Part shown: one piece after another, positions 53,690-64,000 of the stretch | Numbering within the stretch: the stretch's first letter is position 1 | Layout of the letters: every line of letters begins with the position of its first letter | NCBI GenBank assembly: GCA_023091665.1 | Contig: JALJCQ010000013.1 | Location: forward strand, 2,170,001 to 2,234,000 | Direction of reading: 5' to 3' | DNA: 64,000 nt | DNA from: Pythium myriotylum | Taxonomy: Eukaryota > Oomycota > Peronosporomycetes > Pythiales > Pythiaceae | Notes under the pieces: model-generated | Told to the model about the DNA's origin: nothing | What the model saw: only the letters and a program-made list of their open reading frames with translations | The model's database searches: none | Made by a program: the position numbers and the translations under genes

Positions 53690-55717
53690 ATGGACTCACC
53701 TTGTTCACCCACCGCAGCATTTGAGCTTGTAGCCGACTCAACTCGTAACGCGGAAGGCCAAATAGACCTCGAGAAGGGCGCCGCAGATGCTGACTCCTCG
53801 TCGACTGCTGCCACAAGTTTGACAACAGTGTCTCCGCATCATGATGGTTCTAGGCACCCTCAAGATACGCCTGTACGTGTTCGCGGCGAGAGCGCTGCAG
53901 ACAGACTGCCGATTCCGAAGCTCGCAATCACCTGGGAGAACGTTCGCTTCAACGTAAAGATTCGAAATCCGGCGACAAAGAAGGTGGACGACAAAGCAAT
54001 ACTTAAAGGCGTTAGTGGTGCGGCATTGCCAGGAGAGCTCATGGTACTCATGGGGCCCTCAGGGGCTGGAAAATCGACCCTGCTAGATTGTATCGCCGGT
54101 CGCAATCTCGGATGTACGGGAAATATCCTTGTCAACGGGAAGAAGTGGACTTCCCGCATCGCCAAGCATGCATGCTATGTGATGCAAGACGATCTCTTCT
54201 ATGCCAACTTGACAGTCATCGAGCACCTGACATTTCAGGCACAGCTCCGAATGGGGAAGGAATATGGGGCCGTTGACCGCGAGCAGCGCATCAAGCAAAT
54301 CATAAGCGAGCTAGGGCTTACGAAGGTCACCAACACACCAATTGGAGATGCACTCGTCAAAGGGTTATCCGGGGGCCAGCGCAAGCGGCTTTCGTTCGCG
54401 ACCGAGTTGCTCACGAATCCATCGCTGCTGTTCGTGGACGAACCAACTTCGGGCCTGGACAGCTTCATGGCTGAGACAATTGTTCTGCAGATGCGCGAGT
54501 TGGCACGACGAGGCCGCACGGTGATCGCAACTATTCACCAGCCGTCGTCTGAACTCTTCGATATCTTCGACAAACTATATCTACTGGTTGACGGGTCAAC
54601 AGTATTCAATGGTCCAGCTTCAGAGAGTATTCCACACTTTGGGTCGGTTGGACTCCAGTGTCCGCCATTCATGAATCCGACCGACTATTTCATGAAACAA
54701 CTCGTTGTCATGGAAGACCTGCCTGAATCCAAGACTCGTGTTGAGATGCTCGTCAACGCTTGGCATCAGAAGGAAAATGCACCATCAATGCTTGCATCTG
54801 CCCAACAAAGCCAAGCCGACCTAGGCTTGGGCGACGATAAGGATAATGCTCCTGCAGTCCACGCGGTAGGGCTCATGACGCAAACGGCAGTCTTGTGCAA
54901 GCGCAATGCTTTACGACTTGTGCGCGACGCGATTGGTTTCAAGGCTCGCGTTGGATCAACAATCTTTATCACTATTATGATTGGGCTAATCTTCTTGCAG
55001 CTCAAGCGTGATCAGAAAGGTGTGCAGGACTTCACTGGAGCCATTTTCTTCATGGCGGTGAACACGCTCTTTAGCTCCGCAAACCCTGAGTTTATCTCGG
55101 TTCCGCTTGAAATTCCCCTCGTCTTGCGCGAGCACAACGGCGGTATCTACCATGTGCTAACGTGGTATCTAGCCAAGAACTTGAGCGAGCTGCCATTCCA
55201 GTTTTTCTTCCCTGCCATCTTCCTCATTCCGGCGTATTTCATGGTGGGCTTCGGAGCGAACGCAGAAGTTTTCTTCACGTTCTACATGTTCATCGTGTTG
55301 CTCACGAGTTGTGCGACGGGACTTGGTTACATGGTCTCATGTCTCGCAAAGCGTGTGGACCTCGCGCCGATCCTCGGTATCCTCTTCATCCTGCCGTTCT
55401 TACTGTTTGGGGGACTCTTCCTCAATAGCGACAGCACACCCGATTACTTCATTTGGCTCCAGCAGATCTCGCCTATCAAGTATGGCTTCCACGGGTTAAT
55501 GCGTAGTTTTTGGAGCAGTGTCGCTAGCATCAAGTGCTCGGGCTCGACTAAGTGTGTCTTCACCAATGGCCAGGACGTGCTCGACTTGAACAGCGTCAAG
55601 AGGGGAAAGATGTGGTCGGACGCCATCATTCTTGTCGCGCTCAATCTTGCGTTTCGTCTTGGCGGCGCCTTCTTCCTCTGGCGTCGCACTGAGAAGCGCA
55701 AGCTCGCAACAGCCTGA
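53690..55717 (+). CDS. ABC transporter, subfamily G half-transporter
   Basis: White/ABCG-type half transporter, with the order NBD then TMD; it must dimerise to act in lipid, sterol or drug export. Single exon, 675 aa. NBD: Walker A GPSGAGKST at 122-130, Q-loop region YVMQDDLFYANLTV, LSGGQRKR at 226, Walker B LLFVDEPTSGLDS, and H-loop ATIHQPSSELF. TMD: six hydrophobic segments from about residue 420, including the PEFISVPLEIPLVLREHNGG elbow before TM3 and the AKRVDLAPILG loop. Both catalytic Glu and His are present. ATG 53690 (MDSPCSPT) is preferred; 39 further codons are open upstream. A decayed copy follows directly downstream, indicating past tandem duplication. Confidence 0.9.
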   Translation: MDSPCSPTAAFELVADSTRNAEGQIDLEKGAADADSSSTAATSLTTVSPHHDGSRHPQDTPVRVRGESAADRLPIPKLAITWENVRFNVKIRNPATKKVDDKAILKGVSGAALPGELMVLMGPSGAGKSTLLDCIAGRNLGCTGNILVNGKKWTSRIAKHACYVMQDDLFYANLTVIEHLTFQAQLRMGKEYGAVDREQRIKQIISELGLTKVTNTPIGDALVKGLSGGQRKRLSFATELLTNPSLLFVDEPTSGLDSFMAETIVLQMRELARRGRTVIATIHQPSSELFDIFDKLYLLVDGSTVFNGPASESIPHFGSVGLQCPPFMNPTDYFMKQLVVMEDLPESKTRVEMLVNAWHQKENAPSMLASAQQSQADLGLGDDKDNAPAVHAVGLMTQTAVLCKRNALRLVRDAIGFKARVGSTIFITIMIGLIFLQLKRDQKGVQDFTGAIFFMAVNTLFSSANPEFISVPLEIPLVLREHNGGIYHVLTWYLAKNLSELPFQFFFPAIFLIPAYFMVGFGANAEVFFTFYMFIVLLTSCATGLGYMVSCLAKRVDLAPILGILFILPFLLFGGLFLNSDSTPDYFIWLQQISPIKYGFHGLMRSFWSSVASIKCSGSTKCVFTNGQDVLDLNSVKRGKMWSDAIILVALNLAFRLGGAFFLWRRTEKRKLATA

Positions 55718-56001
55718 TGGATCTGTCCTCGAGGCACCACCATGAATAATTTGATAAACCTTCCTCTGCTCTTTCTGTGAATTCTATTCTCACGTGGCCT
55801 TGTTACACCCGATGACGCCCGAGTCTTATTTCCGCTATGATAGCTCGCTACAGTCGTGGCGGTGGAGAAGTTTAATTAACCTTCGGATTTGTCGCATCGG
55901 TGCTTTTGACATTCGAAGAGAGCAGCCGATGGCAGCATCAACTTGTCCTCGGCTCTTGCAGCTGCCGCACCTGGAACGGTCGCCACCCATTCAATGGACA
56001 T

Positions 56002-57020
56002 AGCGACCATTCACCAACCGGCGTCCAGTGTCTTCAGGCACGTTATTGAAACATTGGACCTGATCTCGAATGTTGACAACTCGTAAAGCAGATTGCGGCG
56101 CCTTTCGACTCATGTTACCCCAGTGCTCAAGACGACTGGCTGTTCTTTTGGGTGGGGGCGTTTTGAGGTGGGTGGTACAGCTTGCTGTTCTGTCTCGTCG
56201 CCACTGAATCCGTTTAGGGAGAGACGATGTGCTATTCAAGGCTTGAGCAGGCTCGATCATACTTGTGAGTTTGCCTGCCGGACTGGTCTTCCGCGACTTG
56301 AGGCGGGGCCAGACTGGAATTCAAGACTTCACCGATGCTATGATATTCATTTCAATAAGCTAACTCTTCTTGCACGCCAACCCTGACCTCACGACTGTAC
56401 GTTTGGAGATCACAGTCGTCCGACGTGAACATCACAGAGGTCTATGTCATAATTGGATATGGTTTCTTGCAAAGAACTTGAACGAGCTCTGATCCCAGCT
56501 CTGCTCATTTTTGCTCTTCCTCGTCCTTTGTCCTTCCTTATGACCTTCAACAGCTGGATGAGCATGTTTTTCCAGTTCTACGGCTATCACGATTGCCGCA
56601 GCGTCGTGCGCGGAATTATTGGGGTACTTCGTTTCGTGTCTTGCCGAGCGCGTCGACGTCGCGCCTATCCTGGGCACTGTGTTCATGCTTCCATTTGTTC
56701 TCTATGGCGACATGTTCCTCAACACGACTAGCACACCTGATAACTTCCGCTGGTCGCGCTCGATGTCTTCGTTGATGCACGGTGTTCAATTGCGTTATGC
56801 GGGTCTTCAGGACAAACTTCGGCGTTATCGGGTGTCGTGCCAATCAGTTTTGCGTCGCCACACGGAGCCAAGATGTGCTTGGGATTCATGATAGTACAGA
56901 AGGCCACAGCCACCAACGAGACGCGCTCGTGTACTTGGCAGCAATTAATGTGGGATTTCGTGAGCTCGGTGGACTCGTTCTTTGGCTTTGCGTCCAAAAC
57001 AGAAACCTAAGCTTTTCTCG
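56002..57020 (+). pseudogene. Decayed tandem copy of the ABCG transporter
   Basis: Fragments in shifting plus-strand frames match the upstream ABCG protein in order. At 56002 ATIHQPASSVFRH corresponds to the H-loop ATIHQPSSELF; near 56283-56361 GLVFRDLRRGQTGIQDFT to GLIFLQLKRDQKGVQDFT; near 56385-56475 an elbow-like REHHRGL then AKNLNEL; near 56616-56735 GYFVSCLAERVDVAPILG and LPFVLYGDMFLNTTSTPD; near 56938-57010 LAAINVGFRELGG and NRNLSF. Stops and frameshifts separate the pieces, and the N-terminal half of the NBD (Walker A, LSGGQ) is missing. The copy is therefore truncated and non-functional. The 55718-56001 stretch holds the ABCG 3' end and perhaps more unrecognisable remnant. Confidence 0.85.
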
Positions 57021-57159
57021 GCGGTTAACCCACCGTGGTGGCGTTGGCTTGGTGACTCTTCACGTTTCGATCAGCTGCAGCGGGGCACAGACCTGAAAGG
57101 ACGCGAAACACTTTCGACTGCGTGTTTGGTGCCCACCCTAGATTGAGTGCGCTGGCAGC

Positions 57160-60100
57160 ATGGAGCCCGCCGGCGACAGCATAATCCTCGAAGAGGAGAT
57201 TGATCCCAACTATGAGCCGACAGAGAAAGAGGTTCAAGAGTACGCCTCGTGGTTGGGAATGGACCTGGAAAGCGAGCAGGATCTCTTTTGGATTGCTCGC
57301 GAAGGGCTCAAGGCGCCGTTGCCTGAAAACTGGAAGCCGTGTAAGACGACGGATACCGAGGAGATCTATTACTTTAACTTCTCGACAGGCCAGAGTACGT
57401 GGGACCATCCATGTGATGAATACTACCGGAAAGTGTACGAGGACCACAAGAAGAAGAGACCTTCATCAGCACGAGGAGGTGGCACAACAGTATGGTGCAT
57501 TATAGCAATCTGATAAATGAAAAGCACTCATAGCGAATCTTTGCAGGAAGGGGATGAACGCAAGAAAAAGGAAAAGGAAGACGTCGCGGAATTATTGGGA
57601 AAGAAAGGCAAGAAGAAGAAGTCATCCAAAACTGCAGAGCCACTCGGACCTCCGGCACTTGCACGCGGAGCAGGTTTGGGCGAGAAGAAGCCACTCGCGG
57701 GGCTTGGAGGAAGCAAACTTAATCGCCTATCTTCCGGGAGTCTAGGCTCCGGAGGTATGCTCAAGCCCGTTGCAAGTTTGGGGGTGCGTCAGTCGCTGCT
57801 CAAGATAAGCAATGGCGTTGAAGTTTACATAGTTTTCCTTGTCGTAGAAGCTGAAAACGGAGTTGAAGAACGATGGTGACGGTGTGAATCTCGACGATGA
57901 AGCCGAAGATGAAGATAATGACAGAAAGATGTCATTGTCAAAACCGCCATTGGGAAGTCTTCTCACCAAAAAGGCGTTACCATCGGGTGGTTTGGCATCA
58001 AAAGCTGAAAGCAAAGGAACACAGGACGAGGAAGCAGTTGATTTTGACTCGAAGAAGCAAAAGCTTCTTGAAGAACACTCAAAGATCTTCCGTGAGCTCA
58101 GCGAGGAGCACGAGGCAAAACGAACCGCTCAGTTGAAGAAACATCAAATTGAGCTAGATGAATTAGTGGAGCAAGAAGAGATGAAGCTCAAACAACGAAA
58201 GAGAGAGTTTGACAAGAAACTAAATGATATTGAAAATCAATACGATAAAGACGAGAGCAATCTTCTTCGCGAACGGAAGGAGAAATTGAAGCGCCTAGAG
58301 AGCGAGATGGAGCTCGCGCTATCTCACAAGAAACAAGAACTCGAGCGGAACGAACATATTGAGATGCAACGACTGCAATCTCGCCTCGAAGCAAAATTGC
58401 AAGAGGCCGAGCAAACCTATGATCGCCACCAGGAAGATCTTCAGCAGAAAACAAAGAGCCTTATATCTGCTGCGGAAATGGCAAATGAGAACGAGGGGCT
58501 GAAGAGAGAGATTCAAGATTTGGAAGTTCGCATGGCAGAGCTGCAGACCGAGTGCGAGCAATTAAAGGGAGCATATGAAGGTGCTCAGCAAGATCTTAGA
58601 CTCGCATTGGAGGAGATCCAGAAGCTTCAAATACAGCTCCAGAGCGCTACGCAAGATTTAGACAAGCATAATTCGCGAGCAGGGGAATTCGTGCCCTTCC
58701 TAGAATGTGGCAACTGCAAGCATACCTTAGAGAGAATCACAGTTACAGAACGGGAGCTCGACACAAAGCGAAAAGAACTACTTGCCAGTAGCGAAACAGT
58801 AATAGAACTTCAACAACAGATTGAACAGCTGAAGAAAGTCAGAGAGGCCGAGAAATCCATTAGCTCTCCTGTCCAGGATAAAGGAGCTGAAGATGAGGTG
58901 CTGAGTTTACGACAATTAGAGGCAAGCCTGCGGTGTGACTTACAGACGATTACGGCCAAGTATAATGCTGCATTAGATGAAGCGAGTGACTGGAGATTCA
59001 AGTGTACAGCTCTCGAAGAGGAAAAAGCACGATTGGTTACATCTGCAAGCGTCGATCACGAGTTACAGACGGCAACTACAAGAGTGGACTGTGGCTCATC
59101 CGAAGTCGATGCGTTGCGTAGCGAGCTTGCTGATTTACAAGACCAAATAGCTGTGCTCACGAAGACAAACTTGCAGGTTAAGGAGCAGTTACTTAAAGAG
59201 TCGAATGAGAAGAAACAGTTAGGCGAACAACTTGGCAACGCACTAGCCAATGGCCACAGACATGACCTCAGTCTGAAGGTAAATCAGTTGCAAGAAGTCA
59301 TAGGCGGGCTGGAGGCGAAAATGAGGGACGAGAATATCAAACGGGACCAGCTGATAGAAGCCGCCGAAGCCCAACTCCATTCAGCTCAAAGCGGTGCTGA
59401 GCAGGAAAAACTACGGCTAGAAAACGAGATTGCCCGACTGGAGAGAGACAACACCAAGATAAACGCTGAGCTGACGCATCTTAAACAACAAATCGAGGAG
59501 CGCGCCCTCGAAACATCTCAACCTTGCGGTGGGGCGGATCAGGAAGTCGTCTCGCCTGTGGGCAACGTTAACGTGGAGATCGAACGACTTCAGTCCGCTT
59601 TGAAATCCACGGTGCGAGACAAAGTGGAGCTGGAAGCCCGGATGGAACAGCTTCAGGTCGAGCTTGATTCTGTGATCCACACAAAGCATCAGATCGAAGT
59701 CGAGCGAGAAAACGAAGTTACTCGAGCAAAGAAAAGAGATGCCGATCGCGACGAACTACAAAAGCAAAGGGTAGCCATTGAGGAGGAGTTGGAGCGCCAA
59801 TTAGAGAAGTTCCGAGCCGTAAGCAATGAAAATGCCGACTTGAAAGGCCAAGTCAGCAAGCTCAAATTCCGAGAGCAGTCGCTTACGGATAAACTTGCCC
59901 AAGTAGGAGACGATCTAACGCAGTCAGAAAGCAAGATTTATATGCAGCAGGCAGAGCTCGAGCGGTTGGGACGTGAACTTCGTACAAGATCGGCTCAGCT
60001 TGACGATAAAACGAGCGCGTGGAGGGAGTCTGAAGGTGCAGTTGAGGCGTTAAAGGAACAACTAGCCGATGCAAGGCAGCAACTAAGCGAATTGAGAGGC

Positions 60101-63100
60101 CGGACTGTGCACGGTGGCACATTGAGTATCCATCAAACGGGGGAAGGTGCGCAAGGGAATGGCAATTTGAGCGAATTGCGACTGCGCGTGAGTGAACTCG
60201 AATCCACAGTGGAGACTCAAACCCAAGAAAAGACTCGGCTTCTGGAGAAGCACCGAGCGGCGATGCAAAACCAGCTCTCGATTGAAGCTTCTTTGCGGAG
60301 TGCGTACGCTGAACGCGATCGAATCGCTGAAGAATGCCAATCAGCTAAGATAGAGCTTCAAAAGTTAAAAGAGCGGCTCGAGAAAAAGATCAAGGAGGTA
60401 GAGCAACTGAGAGCCGAGCTCTTCACAGCAGTTCGAGAGAACGAAGCAATGGAAACGGTTCTGAATAAGGAACGAGAAGAGAAGCAAGAATTCAATGCTC
60501 AACGCGTGCAGCTCGATAAACTAAGAAAAGAACTTGAGGAAAAAATCGAGACACTCACTTCTGAACTGCAAGAACTTCAGGCTTCACAAGGTCGAACTTC
60601 ATTCGAGACGCAAGCCCACCATTCAAAGCTCAAGAGAGCTGAGAATGACCTCGAGAGAGTTAACCGTGAGTTGCGAGCGACGTTGGATGAGCGCGAAGCA
60701 TTACACGCCAAACTGAAACAACAGAATACAGAGATGGCCGCACTTGAGAACCGCATACGGTTGCTTCGCTCAGAGAACAATGAGCAGTGTGCTCGCAATT
60801 TAGCATCAGAAGATGACATGAGCCGTCTCAGTGATTCAATCAAACGACTGGAGACTCAACTGGAAGAGAAAGAAACCAAACTAAGGAAAGAGAGCGAGGA
60901 GAAAGAGATAATCGCAAAGCAAGTGACGACACTACGCGTCGAAAACGAGGAGGTTTTGACAGATTTCAACGCATTGAAGCGTAGGAATGAAAGCTTGGAA
61001 GCGAGATTTAAAGACCAAGAGAGTTTGGCGTCTCGAGGAGACTTCCAACTCAAGCTTCGTCTTCAACAACTTGAGGCTGAGCGAGATGGATTGATATCAA
61101 CAAAGGAGCACCTGGAACAGCATTCAAAGAGTATCGAAAAGGAGCTCTGCCTCGCCAAAGAAGAGATCAATATTCTCAAGAGTGACCTAAATACCACACG
61201 GGCTCAAATCAAGTCGCTAACTCTCGAGAAAAGCGACCTAGAGTCTACTCTTCTTCAGGCACAGACCGCTCAGTCAACTGCTCCTGGAGTCGGCTTCGGA
61301 TTCAAGCAGCGAGAGTATCATTTAAGTGCCACATCGGATGCCATGTTGGTGCGCCTTCAACTTGCTGATGTTAACAAGAGCGAGTTAGAGCAGCATCTCG
61401 CAGATATTGCAACTCAACTCGAGCTGGCTACTCGACGATGTACCTTATCGGAGGCGCGGTGTCGTGATCAAAGCGTGGATATAGAGACTCTGCACGTGGA
61501 GATAGCGTCGTTGCGATCGAACATGGCGAAGATGCATGCTTCGGCTATTGAGACGCTTCCACTTGTCGAGAGGCTGGAATATGAACACAAGAAGCGTACA
61601 CTGAAGCGAGACTTCAATGAGCAGCTTCGCGATTTTCAAGATCGAGAGGAAAATGCGCTAATGAGACAAAAGGCTCGTGTGCGAGCGCAGCATGAAAAGC
61701 AACTGGAGGAACTCGTTGATGAGTTGGATGCAAAGAAGCAACGGCGCATCGAGTATGAAGAGCAGATCACCGTCCAAGTTTTGGGGCAGTTGCGAAGCGA
61801 ACGGGATGCACAAATCAAAGAGATGCGCCGACAAGTGGAGAGCGAGTTGCAGGAGGAGGAGCGAACTCTCGTGGAACATAAAACGAGGCAACTCGAGAAT
61901 TTTGCGGTGACACTTCGACAGCAGGACGAAGAAGAAAGAGCGAGGCAACGTGAGGCGCGACAGGTTCAGCGCGAAGCAGCACTGACGGGCAAACTGACAG
62001 GTAGTGGTCTTGCTGAACTGGCTGACCAGGAAGATAGAGGAAACGCATCTCCCGGGCAAGTGTGTGCAACACGAAAACTCACTCAAAACTTCCCAAACAA
62101 ATTTGGAGATAACAAATTGGGAGATCTAAACCGTAGCATCAGCAACAGCAGTTCCAGTGATGACGGAGGTCAGCGACGCCAGGCGCAGAAGAGGAAGCTA
62201 AAGGAGTATAAGCGATGGAGGCGCTCGCACGAAAGAGAAATCGATCAGTGGCAGCAGCGACTTTCAGAAGAACAGGGTCTACTTGATAAGGTCAAGACAC
62301 TCGTCGCAGATGAGAAGAAGGCGTTAAGGCGCCAAGCAGACAAAATCAAAAAAGAAAAGGCGTCGTGGAAACGAGACTGGTTGGACAGCAGCGCAGATGG
62401 TGGTCATCGCTCTGCAATCCTCCACGAAATGAAAACCATGATAGACCATAGCACTAGCAGCTGGAACGCTAGTATGCAACAGGTGCGGGAGCGTGATGAA
62501 TGGATTCAGAAGAGAGAGGCCAAACTTCGTAGAATGCGCCGAACACTTGATTCTCTTCGCGCGAGGAGTCAAAGCAGAAGTCGGGGTCGCCCAAGATCCA
62601 ACTCGAAAAGTTTACGCGTTCCTTTATCGCCAGCTTCATCAGGGTCGGAGGGTAGGGATGATCCAGACAACCAGACTGCCGCTGATTTTGATTGCGACGC
62701 GATGTTGGAGAAACTGACCATGCTTGACCAGGAGCTTGCGTCTGACGCGAGCGATTTTGCCTCGGACGGCCAGTGGAATGTTGTCTCTACTCAATCCCAA
62801 CGATACAGTTTCGATCGAGGAGGCTATGCTTGGTTTACGCAGCCAGCCTCGTCCCGACAGCCACTTTCGATGGCACTTAGCGATGGAGGCGGCCACGCAT
62901 TTCATCTAAGTGACTCGACGCAAGCCGACGCTCGACTCTTGCGGCTTCCGTCGCATCGCGTGCGAACTGCATCAGCAACAGCGCATGCTAGTAGCGCCCG
63001 TGACCCTCAGCGCGTCTGGCCGTCTTCAGTCCTGCGGCGGACTCCCTACCATTCCGGGAGCGTGAACCCGTCGGACGCGGCAGTGCAGCGACGCATCGCT

Positions 63101-63274
63101 CGCTGGGCGCAGGGCCGCGAGACCATGCAGCACGCGGCCACCAAGCAGGCGTCGTGGCTCACCAGTCTCTACAACGAAGTCAAGGCGTACGGCGACACGA
63201 GGGCGCGGGCGAGCGTCGAGGTCGCTCCGGAGCGGAGTGACCCAAAACCTGCGACGTGTGAGGCGTTGCTGTGA
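57160..63274 (+). CDS. CEP164: CEP164-like basal-body distal appendage protein (WW, coiled coil)
   Basis: Large centriolar/basal-body protein needed for ciliogenesis in animals; here probably at the transition fibres of zoospore flagella. Exons are 57160-57489, 57547-57783 and 57848-63274 (introns of 57 and 64 bp), giving 1997 aa. The N-terminus has the characteristic CEP164 block: IDPNYEPTEKEVQEYASWLG, then a WW domain around 55-90 (LPENWKPCKTTDTEEIYYFN, STWDHPCDEYY). A Lys-rich and Gly/Leu low-complexity linker follows. Residues from about 215 to 1650 are nearly continuous coiled coil. The C-terminus has a conserved-looking EYKRWRRSHEREIDQWQQ block and a disordered Ser/Arg tail. ATG 57160 opens directly into the WW region. 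The last 350 bp are GC-richer than the rest. Confidence 0.9.
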
Positions 63275-63361
63275 CGTTGGGTTCGTAACCAGTAGCTCTT
63301 CATCCTGATTAGTTTTTCCAAGTTCAACACCACGAATTCGCCCTCTTTCGTTTCGGCGGCT

Positions 63362-63366
63362 ATTGG
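63362..63366 (-). promoter_or_regulatory. CCAAT box of the SDHC gene
   Basis: An inverted CCAAT (ATTGG) lies 130 bp upstream of the SDHC start, followed by CTTTCACAGTTTT, which loosely resembles an oomycete initiator. Assignment rests on position only. Confidence 0.3.
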
Positions 63367-63495
63367 CTTTCACAGTTTTGAGGTTTTTTGGACGAGGTTC
63401 GTTCTCGCGTGAGCTGCTCAGCGGTCGGTCGCCGGCCACCTCAGTCGTTCGCGAGTCCCCAGCCCCCGAAGGCACCACCAGAATCGCTCCCAGCC

Positions 63496-64000
63496 ATGAG
63501 CCTGCAAGTGATCAAGAAGGCCTCCGCGGCCGCGCCGCAGACGCTGGCCAAGGCCATGTCCACCTCCTCCTCGGCACTCCCGTACACCGAGCGCCAGGCG
63601 CGCCTCGGCCGCCCCGTGTCGCCGCACGTCGAGATCTACAGCTTCCCCATCGTCGCCATCTCGTCCATCTCCAACCGCTTCGCCTCGATCGGCATGGCGC
63701 TCGGCTTCACGGCCACGAGCGCCCTCGCGGCAGTCGGCGCCGACGTGCCGTCGGTCATCTACGCCGCGCAGGACGCTATCCCGGGCTTCGCGCCCATCTC
63801 CAAGGCCCTCGTCGCCTTCCCGATCTCCTACCACACGCTCATTGCTGCACGTCACGCGGTATGTCGACTGGGCCTCGAAGGTGTCATGATTAGGTCACTA
63901 ATGTGCTTTTGATTGCAGTTGTGGGATGTTAAGCCCGAGCTCATCACCAACGCCGACGCAGCCAAGTCGTGCTACGCTGTCTTCGGACTTGCTGGCTTCT
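63496..64000 (+). CDS. SDHC: Succinate dehydrogenase cytochrome b subunit (SDHC), partial
   Basis: Membrane anchor of mitochondrial complex II, carrying haem b and part of the ubiquinone site. Exon 1 is 63496-63858; a 60-bp intron ends at 63918; exon 2 runs off the window at 64000. A Ser/Ala/Lys-rich mitochondrial presequence (MSLQVIKKASAAAPQTLAKA) precedes the signature RPVSPHVEIYSFP and SISNRFASIGMALG (family SIxHRxTG region, with Asn replacing His). Across the splice join the sequence reads HTLIAARHALWDVKPEL, matching the HxxxGxRHLxWD haem/quinone motif. The third TM is incomplete because the window ends. Confidence 0.9.

Noticed and set aside
1..64000. tRNA, rRNA, CRISPR arrays, bacterial operons
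   Set aside because: I looked for T-loop motifs, repeat arrays and Shine-Dalgarno spaced operons and found none; introns and domain content show a eukaryotic nuclear region.

Overview
This is nuclear DNA from an oomycete (stramenopile water mould of the Phytophthora/Pythium type); I cannot assign a species. The evidence is a dense gene layout with short GT-AG introns (mostly 46-91 bp, the longest about 122 bp), convergent gene ends only 25-34 bp apart, and oomycete-style proteins: a myosin with a PX tail, FYVE and PX domains fused to unusual partners, a folate/biopterin-type transporter and several ABC transporters. Intact CEP164 fits a lineage with flagellated zoospores. All exon structures below were built by hand from reading frames and splice signals, without transcript data.

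Layout. 1-9.1 kb: a bis-haem ferric-chelate reductase, a PX-tailed myosin and a divergent PX protein. 9.3-21 kb: an ApaH-like phosphatase, a hypothetical protein, an ankyrin-FYVE-TPR protein, an ER DnaJ/thioredoxin-fold co-chaperone with a perfect heat-shock element in its promoter, ataxin-2 and a coiled-coil protein. 21-28 kb: the most unusual part, with a one-TM protein and two same-strand paralogues that join a Psq/CENP-B-type helix-turn-helix to a uracil phosphoribosyltransferase (UPRT) fold with lost catalytic motifs. They flank about 2.5 kb of gene-poor DNA holding a near-perfect 71-bp palindrome. 28-43 kb: CNOT4, a B-box/IQ/pseudophosphatase fusion, a CaaX-terminated protein, an Arb2-FYVE-AGC kinase fusion, a sphingosine/lipid kinase and a DHHC palmitoyltransferase. 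43-57 kb: a frameshifted folate-biopterin transporter, an ABCC transporter, an ankyrin protein, a tiny TM protein, an EF-hand protein, an ABCG half transporter and a decayed ABCG copy. 57-64 kb: CEP164 and the start of succinate dehydrogenase subunit C.

Most genes are unrelated housekeeping or signalling genes. Recurring themes are membrane lipid and phosphoinositide signalling (PX, FYVE, lipid kinase, DHHC, prenylation), RNA metabolism (CNOT4, ataxin-2, a possible decapping-type phosphatase) and transport. The best candidates for undescribed biology are the HTH-pseudoUPRT pair, the Arb2-FYVE-kinase fusion and the B-box pseudophosphatase.
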